A DNA stretch of 64,000 bases from Eubacteriaceae bacterium (GTDB lineage: Bacteria > Bacillota > Clostridia > Peptostreptococcales > Anaerovoracaceae), in assembly GCA_902362805.1 (NCBI GenBank), contig CABIXY010000007.1, positions 1-64,000 on the forward strand, read 5' to 3'. Positions within the stretch are counted from its first letter, which is position 1, and each line of letters starts with the position of its first letter. The position numbers and the translations under genes are program-made. Below the pieces are notes generated by a model, which was not told the DNA's origin, ran no database searches, and worked only from the letters and a program-made list of their open reading frames with translations. Shown here piece after piece: positions 36,508 through 45,424 of the stretch.

Positions 36508-38202
36508 ATGAAAGTTTTAATCATCGGCGGCGTGGCAGGTGGTGCAACTGCAGCGGCCAGACTTCGCAGACTCAATGAAGAAGCAGAGATCATCATCTTC
36601 GAGAAAACGGGCTATGTATCCTATGCCAACTGCGGACTGCCCTACTATATCGGAGGCGTTATCAAGAACAAGAAAAAACTGACCCTGAAAACGCCCGAGG
36701 ATTTTAAAGACAGATTTAACATCGATGTCAGAGTAAGCAGTGAGGTTTTGTCCATCGATTCAAAGAAAAAAACGCTGTCTGTAAAAAATCTGCAGTCGGG
36801 AAAGACATATACAGAAAGCTACGATAAATTGATTCTTTCACCTGGAGCGAAGGCCATGAAACCTGAACTTCCAGGTATCGATTCAGAGAAGATTTTTACC
36901 TTGCGCACTGTGGAAGACACCTTCCGCATCCGTGAGTACATAGAGCAGCAAAAGCCTGCATCTGCTGTCGTTGTAGGCGGCGGCTTTATCGGTCTCGAAA
37001 TGGCGGAAAATCTGCTTCATGAAAATATACAGACCACACTGCTGCAGAGAAGCGGTCAGGTCATGCCGCCGCTGGACTACGATATGGCCTGCCAGCTGCA
37101 TGCCTATCTGCGCAGCAAAAGCTTGGATCTGCACCTGAACAGTCCAATTGCAGGATACGAAGAAACGGAAGATGGTATTAAAATACTTCTCAAAGACGGC
37201 TCAAGTTTGATGACGGATATGGTCCTTCTGGCCATCGGCGTAACGCCAGATACCCATCTCGCCAAGGATGCAGGTCTTACTTTGGGTATAAAAGATGCAA
37301 TTGCAGTCAACGAACATCTGCAGACCTCAGATTCAGATATCTACGCTGTCGGTGATGCAATAGAAGTGACCCATTTCGTCAGCGGTGTGAAAACCGTTAT
37401 TCCCCTCGCAGGTCCTGCCAATAAGCAGGGGCGCATCGCTGCGGACAATATCTGTGGCCGCCTGAGCACATACAAAGGAAGCCAGGGTTCTTCCATTATC
37501 AAGCTCTTTGATATGACCTGTGCATCGACGGGTCTCAATGAGAAGACCGCTAAAGCCGCTGGAATCAAGTACGATAAAGTCATCAACTTTTCACCATCTC
37601 ACGCCACCTACTATCCTGGCGCTGGGGATATGACTATCAAAACGCTCTATGATCCTGAAGATGGTAGAATATTAGGTGCACAGATTGTCGGCTTTGATGG
37701 TGTAGACAAGAGAATTGACGTACTGGCAACAGCCATTCGCGGCAAGATGACTGGCTACGATCTGGCTGAATTGGAGCTGGCCTATGCTCCTCCATTTTCC
37801 TCAGCCAAAGACCCTGTGAATATGGTAGGATTCGTCATTGAAAACATCTTGGAGGGCAGAGTCAGTCAATATCATTGGCAGGCTATTCCTGACCTCACTA
37901 AGGATGAAACAGTTACCTGTCTCGATGTGAGAACAACGGGAGAGTTTGAGGAGAGTCCGCTTGAAAATGCGTTGAACATTCCGCTGGATTCTCTGAGAGA
38001 GAATCTCCATCTGCTTGAAAAAGAGAAGCCAGTTTACGTCAACTGCTATAGCGGTCTGCGCAGCTACGTCGCCTGCAGAATTTTATCAGAACTGGGATAC
38101 CGTTGCTACAACCTGTCTGGCGGTTACGGATTCTACGAATACATACTCTACGACAAGTCTTTTGACGAGACGGCCAGACACGGCTGTGGAGTAAAAATAT
38201 AG
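36508..38202 (+). CDS. CoA-disulfide/polysulfide reductase with C-terminal rhodanese domain
   Basis: 564 residues. Residues 1-440 form an FAD- and NAD(P)H-binding reductase: N-terminal GGVAGGATAAARLRR, a single redox Cys in YANCGLPYYIGG (Cys42) as in CoA-disulfide reductases, a second Rossmann motif VVGGGFIGLEMAENL, and AVGDAIE for FAD. Residues about 465-564 form a rhodanese domain with NCYSGLRSY. This is the CoADR-RHD (Npsr-like) layout, which reduces CoA persulfides or polysulfides with NADH. Cotranscribed with the upstream rhodanese and ended by a nested hairpin terminator. Confidence 0.93.
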   Translation: MKVLIIGGVAGGATAAARLRRLNEEAEIIIFEKTGYVSYANCGLPYYIGGVIKNKKKLTLKTPEDFKDRFNIDVRVSSEVLSIDSKKKTLSVKNLQSGKTYTESYDKLILSPGAKAMKPELPGIDSEKIFTLRTVEDTFRIREYIEQQKPASAVVVGGGFIGLEMAENLLHENIQTTLLQRSGQVMPPLDYDMACQLHAYLRSKSLDLHLNSPIAGYEETEDGIKILLKDGSSLMTDMVLLAIGVTPDTHLAKDAGLTLGIKDAIAVNEHLQTSDSDIYAVGDAIEVTHFVSGVKTVIPLAGPANKQGRIAADNICGRLSTYKGSQGSSIIKLFDMTCASTGLNEKTAKAAGIKYDKVINFSPSHATYYPGAGDMTIKTLYDPEDGRILGAQIVGFDGVDKRIDVLATAIRGKMTGYDLAELELAYAPPFSSAKDPVNMVGFVIENILEGRVSQYHWQAIPDLTKDETVTCLDVRTTGEFEESPLENALNIPLDSLRENLHLLEKEKPVYVNCYSGLRSYVACRILSELGYRCYNLSGGYGFYEYILYDKSFDETARHGCGVKI

Positions 38203-38210
38203 GTAAAGAA

Positions 38211-38276
38211 AAGACGCACAGATCAGCCCAATGCCAGTAAGTTAAGAGACATTGGCGTAACCTGTGCGTCCTTTTT
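38211..38276 (+). terminator. Terminator with nested hairpin
   Basis: Outer stem GACGCACAG (38213-38221) with CTGTGCGTC (38262-38270), inner stem CCAATG (38228-38233) with CATTGG (38250-38255), then CTTTTT. Larger than a plain terminator. The bases from here to the GNAT gene (38277-38413) show nothing further. Confidence 0.7.
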
Positions 38277-38413
38277 ATTATGTAGGAAATACCTGAAAAA
38301 TGATTTTCATCTTCTCCTTTATTGTACTCCGTCTTGATGATTTTTACCATAAATCTGACCTTTTTAACATGGATGTATGGGGAATACAAGAGTATCTCAG
38401 AAAAAATCACTTT

Positions 38414-38851
38414 CTACAGATGGCAACACTTCATCGGCGTAAAACGGATACCGTCAGATATCTGCTCGCTGTCCAGCTCCACAAAACCCAAGCGGCGATA
38501 AATTTCAACTGCATAGGGCGATGAATTTACCGTCAAATGCCCAGAACTATTGTCGCCAACCGCAAGGTGAAACAGACGTTTTCCGATGCCTCTGCCATGA
38601 TATTTTCCATCCACGAAAAAAAGTGCAATGTGATTGCCATTGCTGCGAGTGGCAAGGATGCCGAGCAGACGCCCTCTCTCAATAGCTCCATATATCTTCA
38701 GCCCGCGCATATATTCCTCATCGTGTATGCTCTTATAGAAAGCTTCTATTCCCTGTTGTGAGTATTCAGGAGCCTCATATTCCTGAAAGACCTGCCAAGA
38801 TAAACCTATGGCTGCCTCGTATTCCTCTTTTCTCAGCTCCCGTATCTCCAT
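38414..38851 (-). CDS. GNAT-family N-acetyltransferase
   Basis: 145 residues with the acetyl-CoA binding motif GKYHGRGIGKRLFH and a C-terminal VEIYRRLGF. Substrate unknown. AAAAAAGGAGAG precedes the start, and the gene follows the M20 peptidase gene by 4 bases as the last member of the threonine dehydratase operon. Confidence 0.88.
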   Translation of the reverse strand: MEIRELRKEEYEAAIGLSWQVFQEYEAPEYSQQGIEAFYKSIHDEEYMRGLKIYGAIERGRLLGILATRSNGNHIALFFVDGKYHGRGIGKRLFHLAVGDNSSGHLTVNSSPYAVEIYRRLGFVELDSEQISDGIRFTPMKCCHL

Positions 38852-38855
38852 TGAC

Positions 38856-40022
38856 TTACTCTCCTTTTTTAAATTCTGTTTTTATCTTATCAAGCAATTT
38901 GGGTGATGTCAATACCTCCGCGCCGGTCAGCGCCAAAGCTTCCGCCCCCAGTTTAACAGCCCGGTCTCCCGCTTCTGTCATAGTTGCGTCTGCAAACTCT
39001 TTTGAATGCAGCTGATAGGATGGACAATCGAGACCAATCCACGGATGAATAGATGGAACGACATAACTGACATCGCCCATATCCGTTGATCCAGTGCTGT
39101 CGATATGGGGCATTTCTCCGCCGCCCAGGCCTTCATAATATTGATTAAATACTGCAGAAAGAGTCTCATTGGTCACCATATCTTTGTTCGCTGGTTCATT
39201 TCTCCAAATCTTATAGGTCGCACCCACCGCTTTCGCTGCCCCTTCCGCACATCGTTCAAACATGCCGCGAATCTGCTCGATCGTCTCCATATCTTTTGCT
39301 CTTACTAAATATTTTACTGCAGCGTGATCTGGAATCACACTGCATTTTTCACCGCCGTCGGCAAAGACGCCGTAAATATTGGTGTCTTTTAAATATTGCT
39401 TTTCAAAGCCAATCAACGAGTAAAAGTGAACGGCTGCATCCAAAGCATTGATGCCTTCTTCTGGACGAGCACCGGCATGGGAGGATTTGCCGTAAAAGTC
39501 AATCTGCCAGGAATCGATAGCCGTAGTCTTTCCACTGGCTTGATTCACTGGATTTGGATGGACGGTCATAACCACGTCCGCCTCATCGAACGCACCTTCC
39601 TCCGCCAGAGGTACTTTGCTGCAGATGCATTCTTCTCCCGGCGTACCAAAGAGAACTACCTTCCCGCCAGTTTCTTCTAGTATTGCTTGCAGGGCGAAGG
39701 CCGCACCCATAGGCGCAGCAGCGATGATGTTATGGCCGCAGCCGTGACCCATGCCGGGCAGCGCATCAAATTCTGCGGTAAGGCCGATGGCTGGACCCGG
39801 TTTTCCACTGTCCGCTACAGCTCTAAAACAATGATCAATTCCATGAAAATTTTCCGTCACTGCGAAGCCATGTTCTTTTAAAGTATTCGTCAAAAGGGCG
39901 TAAGCTTTTTCTTCCTCCCCACCCACTTCTGGATTTTCATAAAGATAGTTCCTGATTTCATAAAGCTCGGATAAATTATTTTCTACTGTATCTGTGATTT
40001 TCTTCTCTAATTCACTATTCAT
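38856..40022 (-). CDS. M20-family amidohydrolase (AbgB/peptidase M20D type)
   Basis: 388 residues. A two-zinc hydrolase of N-acylated or N-conjugated amino acids or dipeptides: GHGCGHN supplies the first ligands, GTPGEE the bridging Glu region, and SSHAGARPEEGINALDAA lies in the lid domain. The C-terminal DSTGSTDMGDVS is typical of AbgB-like proteins. It lies 12 bases after the threonine dehydratase gene, so it may free amino acids for that enzyme (inferred). Confidence 0.9.
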   Translation of the reverse strand: MNSELEKKITDTVENNLSELYEIRNYLYENPEVGGEEEKAYALLTNTLKEHGFAVTENFHGIDHCFRAVADSGKPGPAIGLTAEFDALPGMGHGCGHNIIAAAPMGAAFALQAILEETGGKVVLFGTPGEECICSKVPLAEEGAFDEADVVMTVHPNPVNQASGKTTAIDSWQIDFYGKSSHAGARPEEGINALDAAVHFYSLIGFEKQYLKDTNIYGVFADGGEKCSVIPDHAAVKYLVRAKDMETIEQIRGMFERCAEGAAKAVGATYKIWRNEPANKDMVTNETLSAVFNQYYEGLGGGEMPHIDSTGSTDMGDVSYVVPSIHPWIGLDCPSYQLHSKEFADATMTEAGDRAVKLGAEALALTGAEVLTSPKLLDKIKTEFKKGE

Positions 40023-40034
40023 TTCAAGCCTCCA

Positions 40035-41006
40035 TTATTCATTTAACAGTCTGACCATCAAATCTCCGTCTATATTGCCGCCGCTCATGACCAGGGCGAT
40101 GTTTTTGCCGCCGATGCGCTCCCTGTCATCCATCACTGCAGCGACTGTAGCAGCACTGGCACCCTCCACGATGAACTTTTCTTCTTTAATCATATGTTTT
40201 ACTGCTTTTCTGATGGTCGCTTCTTTTACTTCAATCAAGTCATCCGCATAGTCTTTTAAGATATCATAAGACAGCTTGCCCACACCGCCGACCAGGGCAT
40301 CACAGATCGTATCTCCTGTAGTCGGATATTCCTCATAAAATACGTTATCTTCGTAGGCACGAATCATGGCAGGGCAGGCCTCGGTCTGGACACCGATAAT
40401 TCTGATGTCCGGCTTAATCGCCTTCGCTGCTACTGCAATACCCGTGATCAATCCACCTCCGCCAATTGGTACGACGATGGTATCGATATCCGGGTTTTGA
40501 CTGAGAATTTCAACAGCGATGGTGCCCTGTCCTCCGTAAATCTTCGGATCGTCATAGTAAGCGTCGATATAGGTCATACCGTTTTCTTCGATATAAGACA
40601 TTCCCATAGCATGCGCCTCGTCATAGCCGCTGCCCATGAGCATAACGTCGGCACCATAATACTTGATCTTGTCAACCTTTGCCTGGGGTGTTGTTTCCGG
40701 TACAATGACTTTTGCATTCTTTATACCCAAAAGTTTAGCTGCGTAACTGACTGATGCCCCGTGATTTCCAGAAGAGATTGTGGCGACGCCCTGCTGCCTT
40801 TCCTTCTCTGTCAAGGTTGACATCTTGTTCAGCGCCCCGCGAATTTTAAAGCTTTTGACCGTCTGGGTGGATTCCAGTTTGAAAAAGTATTTCTGTTCAT
40901 CCGTCCCCAGATAGAGGGATTCCTCAAGAGGCGTCTTGTATATATACTCCTTGATTCTTTCATATGCATCGTAAACTTCCTGCGCTGTAAACGTATTGTT
41001 CATCAT
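40035..41006 (-). CDS. tdcB: Threonine ammonia-lyase (catabolic type)
   Basis: PLP enzyme converting threonine (or serine) to a 2-oxoacid and ammonia. 323 residues. The PLP Lys is in VKSFKIRGALNK, the phosphate-binding loop is GGGGLITG, and SGNHG is present. There is no C-terminal ACT domain, so it is the short, non-isoleucine-inhibited form; serine racemase activity cannot be excluded. It starts at one of two adjacent ATGs behind AAAGGAG. First gene of an operon with the M20 and GNAT genes, behind an attenuator-like leader. Confidence 0.9.
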   Translation of the reverse strand: MMNNTFTAQEVYDAYERIKEYIYKTPLEESLYLGTDEQKYFFKLESTQTVKSFKIRGALNKMSTLTEKERQQGVATISSGNHGASVSYAAKLLGIKNAKVIVPETTPQAKVDKIKYYGADVMLMGSGYDEAHAMGMSYIEENGMTYIDAYYDDPKIYGGQGTIAVEILSQNPDIDTIVVPIGGGGLITGIAVAAKAIKPDIRIIGVQTEACPAMIRAYEDNVFYEEYPTTGDTICDALVGGVGKLSYDILKDYADDLIEVKEATIRKAVKHMIKEEKFIVEGASAATVAAVMDDRERIGGKNIALVMSGGNIDGDLMVRLLNE

Positions 41007-41126
41007 ATTCTCCTTTCAAAAACAAAAGCACTCCGTTCCACCCCTCCATAAAATGGCCCTAACGGAGTGAAATCGGAATGCTGTATTCATCCGCACCCGG
41101 GGGTGCGAAAAGCAATCGTGTTATCT
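41007..41126 (-). promoter_or_regulatory. Attenuator-like leader, ligand unknown
   Basis: About 120 bases from the predicted start of transcription to the tdcB start. It contains a GC-rich hairpin CGCACCC/GGGTGCG (41107-41092) and the leader terminator. A segment GCATTCCG (minus strand, 41081-41074) can pair with CGGAGTGC, the 3' arm of the terminator, forming an alternative structure. A GGGGTGGAACGG stretch resembles a T-box core, but there is no room for stem I. The class is unknown to me. Confidence 0.55.
41018..41069 (-). terminator. Leader terminator before the threonine dehydratase gene
   Basis: Stem CACTCCGTT (minus strand, 41069-41061 side) with AACGGAGTG (41037-41029), then TTTTGTTTTT, between the promoter and the ribosome binding site. 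An inner CCAT/ATGG hairpin lies in the loop. Confidence 0.65.
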
Positions 41127-41132
41127 GAAATA

Positions 41133-41161
41133 AGTATAGACGAAATTTTTCTATTCGTCAA
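41133..41161 (-). promoter_or_regulatory. Promoter of the threonine dehydratase operon
   Basis: -35 TTGACG (41161-41156), 17-bp spacer, -10 TATACT (41138-41133). The -35 box lies in the last codons of the small ORF 41151-41294. Confidence 0.7.
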
Positions 41162-41294
41162 TATGATTTTGGCGTTCTGCTTTTTCGGCCTGCGACGCCG
41201 CCTCGATGGCACGTCTCCTCTCATGGCCTGCAATGTAGCGCATATACTTGGGCTGATGGCCTTTGCCTGAATAAACCTTTTTACACAGCGGCAC
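41151..41294 (-). CDS. Small basic protein, unknown (47 residues)
   Basis: GTG start at 41294 with AAAGG 7 bases upstream, and TAG at 41153. The product is rich in Lys, Arg, His and Glu, with GKGHQPKYMRYIAGHERRR in its first half and an Ala/Glu-rich helical second half. The sequence looks coding: strong amino-acid bias and no low-complexity or random look. I do not know the family. It lies between the gpsA operon terminator and the tdcB promoter. Confidence 0.5.
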   Translation of the reverse strand: MPLCKKVYSGKGHQPKYMRYIAGHERRRAIEAASQAEKAERQNHIDE

Positions 41295-41320
41295 GGGATA
41301 CCTTTAGGTCAAATTGTAGA

Positions 41321-41357
41321 GAAAACGTGGAAATGATACTTTCACGTTTTCTTTTTC
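41321..41357. terminator. Inverted repeat upstream of the small basic ORF
   Basis: 9-bp perfect arms GAAAACGTG (41321-41329) and CACGTTTTC (41343-41351), extended by AAA/TTT, then TTTTTCTATT on the plus strand. It has plus-strand terminator geometry, but no plus-strand gene precedes it. It lies upstream of the small ORF 41151-41294 and could also be an operator. Confidence 0.45.
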
Positions 41358-41392
41358 TATTATGGTTCATACAAGGCAGCTAGGCGGTACAT

Positions 41393-41418
41393 AAAAAAAC
41401 TGCCTCTTTCGAAGCAGT
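41393..41418 (-). terminator. Terminator of the plsX-gpsA operon
   Basis: Minus-strand hairpin CTGCTTC-GAAA-GAGGCAG (41417-41400) closed by a GAAA tetraloop, followed by TTTTTTT. It lies after the small ORF downstream of gpsA and ends the operon. Confidence 0.8.
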
Positions 41419-41444
41419 CTCATAAAATCCACCGAACCGTTAAA

Positions 41445-41588
41445 CTAAATTCTACCAATCAGTCTGCGTAATCCCTTGCCTTCTTGGGGGCTTAGAGTGC
41501 CAACCGTTCCACCTTGTAAAATCAAGTCAGGTCCTCCAAGGCATAAAAGCTGTCCTTCCATTTTTTCGTGACCAGAACCATTAACCAA
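41445..41588 (-). CDS. Small protein downstream of gpsA (38-47 residues)
   Basis: An open frame overlapping the gpsA stop. It can start at TTG 41588 (47 residues) or ATG 41561 (38 residues: MEGQLLCLGGPDLILQGGTV then GTLSPQEGKGLRRLIGRI). It ends just before the operon terminator. No strong ribosome binding site is visible at either start, so translational coupling to gpsA is likely if it is real. The coherent Gly-rich sequence and the position before the terminator argue for a gene. Family not recognised. Confidence 0.5.
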   Translation of the reverse strand: MVNGSGHEKMEGQLLCLGGPDLILQGGTVGTLSPQEGKGLRRLIGRI

Positions 41589-42582
41589 TATGTTTCTCGT
41601 TCTTCTTATCTCTTCCCATCAGCATATCTACAGCGTCCTTTGCAGAAATCCGCTCGTTGATGCACTCGTAGATGCACTCGGTAATCGGCATTTCCACGCC
41701 GACCCGCTTAGCCAGTTCATAGGCGGCTTCAGCTGTGAACATACCTTCCACGACCATGCCCACCTTCTCCACTGCTTCACTCGGTTTGATGCCTTCGCCG
41801 ATCATAATGCCGCAGCGCCTGTTTCTGGAATGCATACTGGTGCAGGTTACGATCAAGTCTCCAATGCCTGTCAGTCCAGAGAAAGTTGCGATATCAGCTC
41901 CCAGTTTGACGCCCAGTCTGCACATCTCTGTGATGCCGCGGGTCATCAAAGCCGCCTTGGCATTGTCTCCAAAACCGATTCCGTCGGAGATGCCGGCGCC
42001 CAGGGCGATAATATTCTTCAATGCACCGCCCAGCTCTACGCCGCAAACGTCATCGTTGGTGTAGACTCTGAATCGATCTGTCATGAAGACATCCTGCACG
42101 TATTCCGCCAGTTCCATGTCCTTGGAAGCCACAGCAACTGTCGTCGGCAGAGCTTTGCCCACCTCTTCCGCATGAGACGGGCCAGAAAGAACTACATATT
42201 TCACATCCGGTTTGAGTGCATAGGCGATTTCTGACAGGCGCATCAAAGTACCCTGCTCGATCCCCTTTGCCACATTGACGACCACCATATCGTCGGTAAG
42301 ATAAGGCAGCGCACCCTCAAAAGCACTTCTGAAGTGCTGCGCCGGTGCAGAAAAAAGCGCCACGTCTGCACCTTCTAATGCTTCCTGTGCATCATCTACG
42401 ATATGTAGACGGTCGCAAAATTTTATGCCTGGCAGATATCTGACATTTTCGCGATTTGCGCGCATCTCTGCAAGATGCTCTGCGTTGACGTCACAGATTT
42501 TGACATTGTGACCTTTGTTACTTAATGTAATCGCGAGGGCTGTTCCCCAGCTGCCTGCGCCGATAACTCCTATTGTCTTCAT
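41581..42582 (-). CDS. gpsA: NAD(P)-dependent glycerol-3-phosphate dehydrogenase
   Basis: Makes sn-glycerol-3-phosphate from dihydroxyacetone phosphate for phospholipid synthesis. 333 residues. N-terminal GAGSWGTALA binds the cofactor; VVNVAKGIEQGT, LSGPSHAEEV and the catalytic Lys in GGALKNIIALG are present. It lies 13 bases after plsY, its consumer in the lipid pathway. Confidence 0.96.
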   Translation of the reverse strand: MKTIGVIGAGSWGTALAITLSNKGHNVKICDVNAEHLAEMRANRENVRYLPGIKFCDRLHIVDDAQEALEGADVALFSAPAQHFRSAFEGALPYLTDDMVVVNVAKGIEQGTLMRLSEIAYALKPDVKYVVLSGPSHAEEVGKALPTTVAVASKDMELAEYVQDVFMTDRFRVYTNDDVCGVELGGALKNIIALGAGISDGIGFGDNAKAALMTRGITEMCRLGVKLGADIATFSGLTGIGDLIVTCTSMHSRNRRCGIMIGEGIKPSEAVEKVGMVVEGMFTAEAAYELAKRVGVEMPITECIYECINERISAKDAVDMLMGRDKKNEKHIG

Positions 42583-42595
42583 AATTTTTGCCTTT

Positions 42596-43183
42596 CTATT
42601 TTTTAAAACTCAATTTATTTTCTTCGCCCTTGATGATACGTTTGATGTTGCTCCTATGAGCATACAGCATAATCAGAGCCATGACAATACCAAACCAGAA
42701 AAAATCTCTTTCTAGAAAATAGCTGATTAGCGGAAAACTAACAGCCGCCATTACCGATCCCATGGAGACCATTCTCGTAATCAGTACTGTCAAAGCGACA
42801 ATCCCCAGCGCCAATAAGGCCAGCTGCCAATTAATTGCCAGAACCGTTCCAAAGGCCACGGCTACACCTTTTCCGCCTTTAAACTTAAAGAGCAGCGGCC
42901 AGATATGACCGATAAATGCTGCCAGGGCACAGAACATGGCAGCCTGTGAGCCCGATAGCCAGTAACCAATCTGGACAGCGGCAAACCCTTTGCCGATATC
43001 GACAATCAAGGTGATGACAGCAGCCTTCTTGCCGAGAACGCGCAGCGCATTGGTGGTGCCTGCATTTCCACTGCCCTCTTTCTTAATGTCAACTCCCTTA
43101 GCCCTGCCGAGGAGGATCGACGGGGAAATATTTCCAAGGAAATAGGCGATAATAATAGCTAACACGAACTGAAATGTTTCCAT
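42596..43183 (-). CDS. plsY: Acyl-phosphate:glycerol-3-phosphate acyltransferase
   Basis: Membrane acyltransferase that puts the first acyl chain on glycerol-3-phosphate, using acyl-phosphate made by PlsX. 195 residues and several membrane helices, with the loop motifs GNISPSILLGRAKGVDIKKEGSGNAGTTN-like (Ser-Gly-Asn...GTTN) and FKGGKGVA. One-base overlap with der. Confidence 0.95.
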   Translation of the reverse strand: METFQFVLAIIIAYFLGNISPSILLGRAKGVDIKKEGSGNAGTTNALRVLGKKAAVITLIVDIGKGFAAVQIGYWLSGSQAAMFCALAAFIGHIWPLLFKFKGGKGVAVAFGTVLAINWQLALLALGIVALTVLITRMVSMGSVMAAVSFPLISYFLERDFFWFGIVMALIMLYAHRSNIKRIIKGEENKLSFKK

Positions 43184-44508
43184 TACTGTACTTTCTCTCC
43201 TTTTTCTCTAAATACAAATTTAATCGAAGTCCCCTCGAAGCCAAACCCTTCTCTGATCTTATTTTCCAGATATCTGGCATACGAAAAGTGCATCAAATCC
43301 CGTTTATTGATCTGGAAAGAAAACAATGGCGGTTTTACTCCGATCTGTGCAACGTAATATATTTTTAAACGTCTGCCCTTATCCGACGGCGGCTGTTTCA
43401 TCATGGTCGCATCAGTAATCAAACTGTTCAGCTGTCCTGTCGGTACTCTCATAGCGCGCTTCTCCGCTACATATTTTGTCATTTTGATCACATCAAACAC
43501 TCTCTGTTTGTCTTTGACAGAAATAAACACCGATGGGGCATAGGACATGAACTGCAATTCAGCTTCAATCACCCGCTTGAAATCCCTCATAGTGTTGGTT
43601 TCTTTTGCAATCAAATCCCACTTGTTCACGACGACAACGATGCCTTTGCCCGCTTCGTGGGCAACACCGGCAATCTTCTTGTCCTGATCTGTAATGCCTT
43701 CTTCTGCGTCAATCATCAAGAGGCAGACGTCACACCGTTCGATGGCAGCAATCGCTCTGATGACGCTGTATCGTTCGATATCTTCATTGACTTTGCTCTT
43801 TCTTCTGATTCCAGCAGTGTCAATCAGGATATATTCATCTCCTCCCCATTCAAAAGGTGAGTCGATAGAATCCCGGGTCGTCCCTGCAATTGGCGATACG
43901 ATCACTCTGTTCTCTCCAAGCAGTGTATTAATCAACGACGATTTCCCCACATTCGGTTTGCCGATGACGGCGACTTTGATGGAATCTTCATCTTCATCCC
44001 CTGCACCATCAGGAAAACTCTCCACGATTTCGTCGAGAACATCGCCGAAGTTCAGCATATTTGCAGCCGAAATGGCAATGGGCTCTCCGATGCCCAGTTC
44101 ATAAAAATCATAGAAATCGACAGGAAGATTGCCGGGATTGTCCACTTTGTTAACCAGCAGAATCACCTTTTTCCCCGTCCTGCGAAGCATATTCCCCACT
44201 TCCTGATCGGCGTGGGTCATGCCGTCTTTTCCATCTACCATGAAAAGAATGACGTCAGCCATATCCATCGCGATCTGCGCCTGCTCTCTCATCTGTGAGA
44301 GAATCACATCCTCGCTGTCTGGCTCAATGCCGCCTGTATCAATCAGCGCAAAGTGAATTCCATTCCACTCTGCCTCGGCATAAATTCTGTCCCTTGTAAC
44401 GCCTGGGGTATCTTCGACAATAGAAACCCTTCTGCCGACCACCTTGTTAAAGAAAGTGGATTTTCCCACATTTGGTCTGCCGACTACGGCTACGATTGGT
44501 TTACTCAC
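43183..44508 (-). CDS. der: Ribosome assembly GTPase Der (EngA)
   Basis: Two tandem GTPase domains (GRPNVGKS near residue 9 and GKPNVGKS near 185) followed by a KH-like C-terminal domain. 441 residues. Needed for 50S maturation. It overlaps ftsY by 4 bases. Confidence 0.97.
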   Translation of the reverse strand: MSKPIVAVVGRPNVGKSTFFNKVVGRRVSIVEDTPGVTRDRIYAEAEWNGIHFALIDTGGIEPDSEDVILSQMREQAQIAMDMADVILFMVDGKDGMTHADQEVGNMLRRTGKKVILLVNKVDNPGNLPVDFYDFYELGIGEPIAISAANMLNFGDVLDEIVESFPDGAGDEDEDSIKVAVIGKPNVGKSSLINTLLGENRVIVSPIAGTTRDSIDSPFEWGGDEYILIDTAGIRRKSKVNEDIERYSVIRAIAAIERCDVCLLMIDAEEGITDQDKKIAGVAHEAGKGIVVVVNKWDLIAKETNTMRDFKRVIEAELQFMSYAPSVFISVKDKQRVFDVIKMTKYVAEKRAMRVPTGQLNSLITDATMMKQPPSDKGRRLKIYYVAQIGVKPPLFSFQINKRDLMHFSYARYLENKIREGFGFEGTSIKFVFREKGEKVQ

Positions 44509-45401
44509 TCAAAAATACCTCCTGCAAATTCTAACGGATCAAATTCTTTCAAATCGTCCATTTTTTCTCCTACACCGATATATTTAATCGGCATATCAAA
44601 CTCGTCAGCAATGGTGATAGCAATGCCGCCTTTGGCGGTACCATCCAGCTTCGTCAGCACCACGCCTGTAATTTCTGCCACTTCGTTGAATTCCTGCGCC
44701 TGTGAAACCGCATTTTTGCCAGTAGTCGCATCGAGAACCAGCAGCGTTTCTCTGGCAGCCTCCGGAAATTCTCTAGAAATCACCTTGTTCATCTTCTCCA
44801 ACTCATTCATGAGATTTTTTTTCGTCTGCAGTCTGCCGGCAGTATCACAGATGAGGACGTCCATATCTCTTGCTTTTGCAGACTGAATGGCATCAAAGAT
44901 GACGGCTGACGGATCAGCGCCTTCCTGGTGTTTGATGGTGTTGACACCGATGCGCTGGCCCCAGATTTCCAGCTGTTCCCCTGCTGCCGCACGGAAGGTA
45001 TCCGCCGCTGCAAGAAGTACCGTCTTGCCTTCCTGTCGGAGCTTATGGCCAATTTTGGCAATGGAAGTCGTCTTACCGCCCCCGTTAATGCCGATCATTA
45101 AAATGACAAGAGGAACATCCTGGCAAAGCTGATTTCGTTCGCCCTTGTCCATCAGTTTCGCGATGACTTTCGCCAATGCTTCTTTCACATTGGCTGGATT
45201 GGTAATGTAGTTATCTTTGATATAAACCCTCAAATTCTCCATAATTTTCATGGTCGTATCCATGCCGATATCTGAGGTAATCAAAATCTCTTCCAGTTCG
45301 TCCATCAAATCTTCGTCTATTTCCGGTCTGCCCATGATGGCATCTCCGATTCTTTCGGACAGCTTTCCAAAAAATCCCTTTTTTTCTTTAAATAGTGCCA
45401 T
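44505..45401 (-). CDS. ftsY: Signal recognition particle receptor FtsY
   Basis: 298-residue SRP GTPase with N and G domains only: [32 protein letters not shown] and [10 protein letters not shown]. The acidic A domain of E. coli FtsY is absent, as usual in Firmicutes. It follows smc by 23 bases. Confidence 0.97.
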   Translation of the reverse strand: MALFKEKKGFFGKLSERIGDAIMGRPEIDEDLMDELEEILITSDIGMDTTMKIMENLRVYIKDNYITNPANVKEALAKVIAKLMDKGERNQLCQDVPLVILMIGINGGGKTTSIAKIGHKLRQEGKTVLLAAADTFRAAAGEQLEIWGQRIGVNTIKHQEGADPSAVIFDAIQSAKARDMDVLICDTAGRLQTKKNLMNELEKMNKVISREFPEAARETLLVLDATTGKNAVSQAQEFNEVAEITGVVLTKLDGTAKGGIAITIADEFDMPIKYIGVGEKMDDLKEFDPLEFAGGIFE

Positions 45402-45424
45402 TTGTATTCCTTTCTTACTGATTT

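Noticed and set aside
41007..41126. Canonical T-box riboswitch
   Set aside because: The GGGGTGGAACGG core is similar, but the leader from the only good promoter is about 120 bases, too short for stem I and a specifier loop; recorded as an attenuator of unknown class instead.
41067..41270. 67-codon plus-strand frame
   Set aside because: Antisense to the better-supported 47-residue ORF and to the tdcB leader, and has no ribosome binding site.
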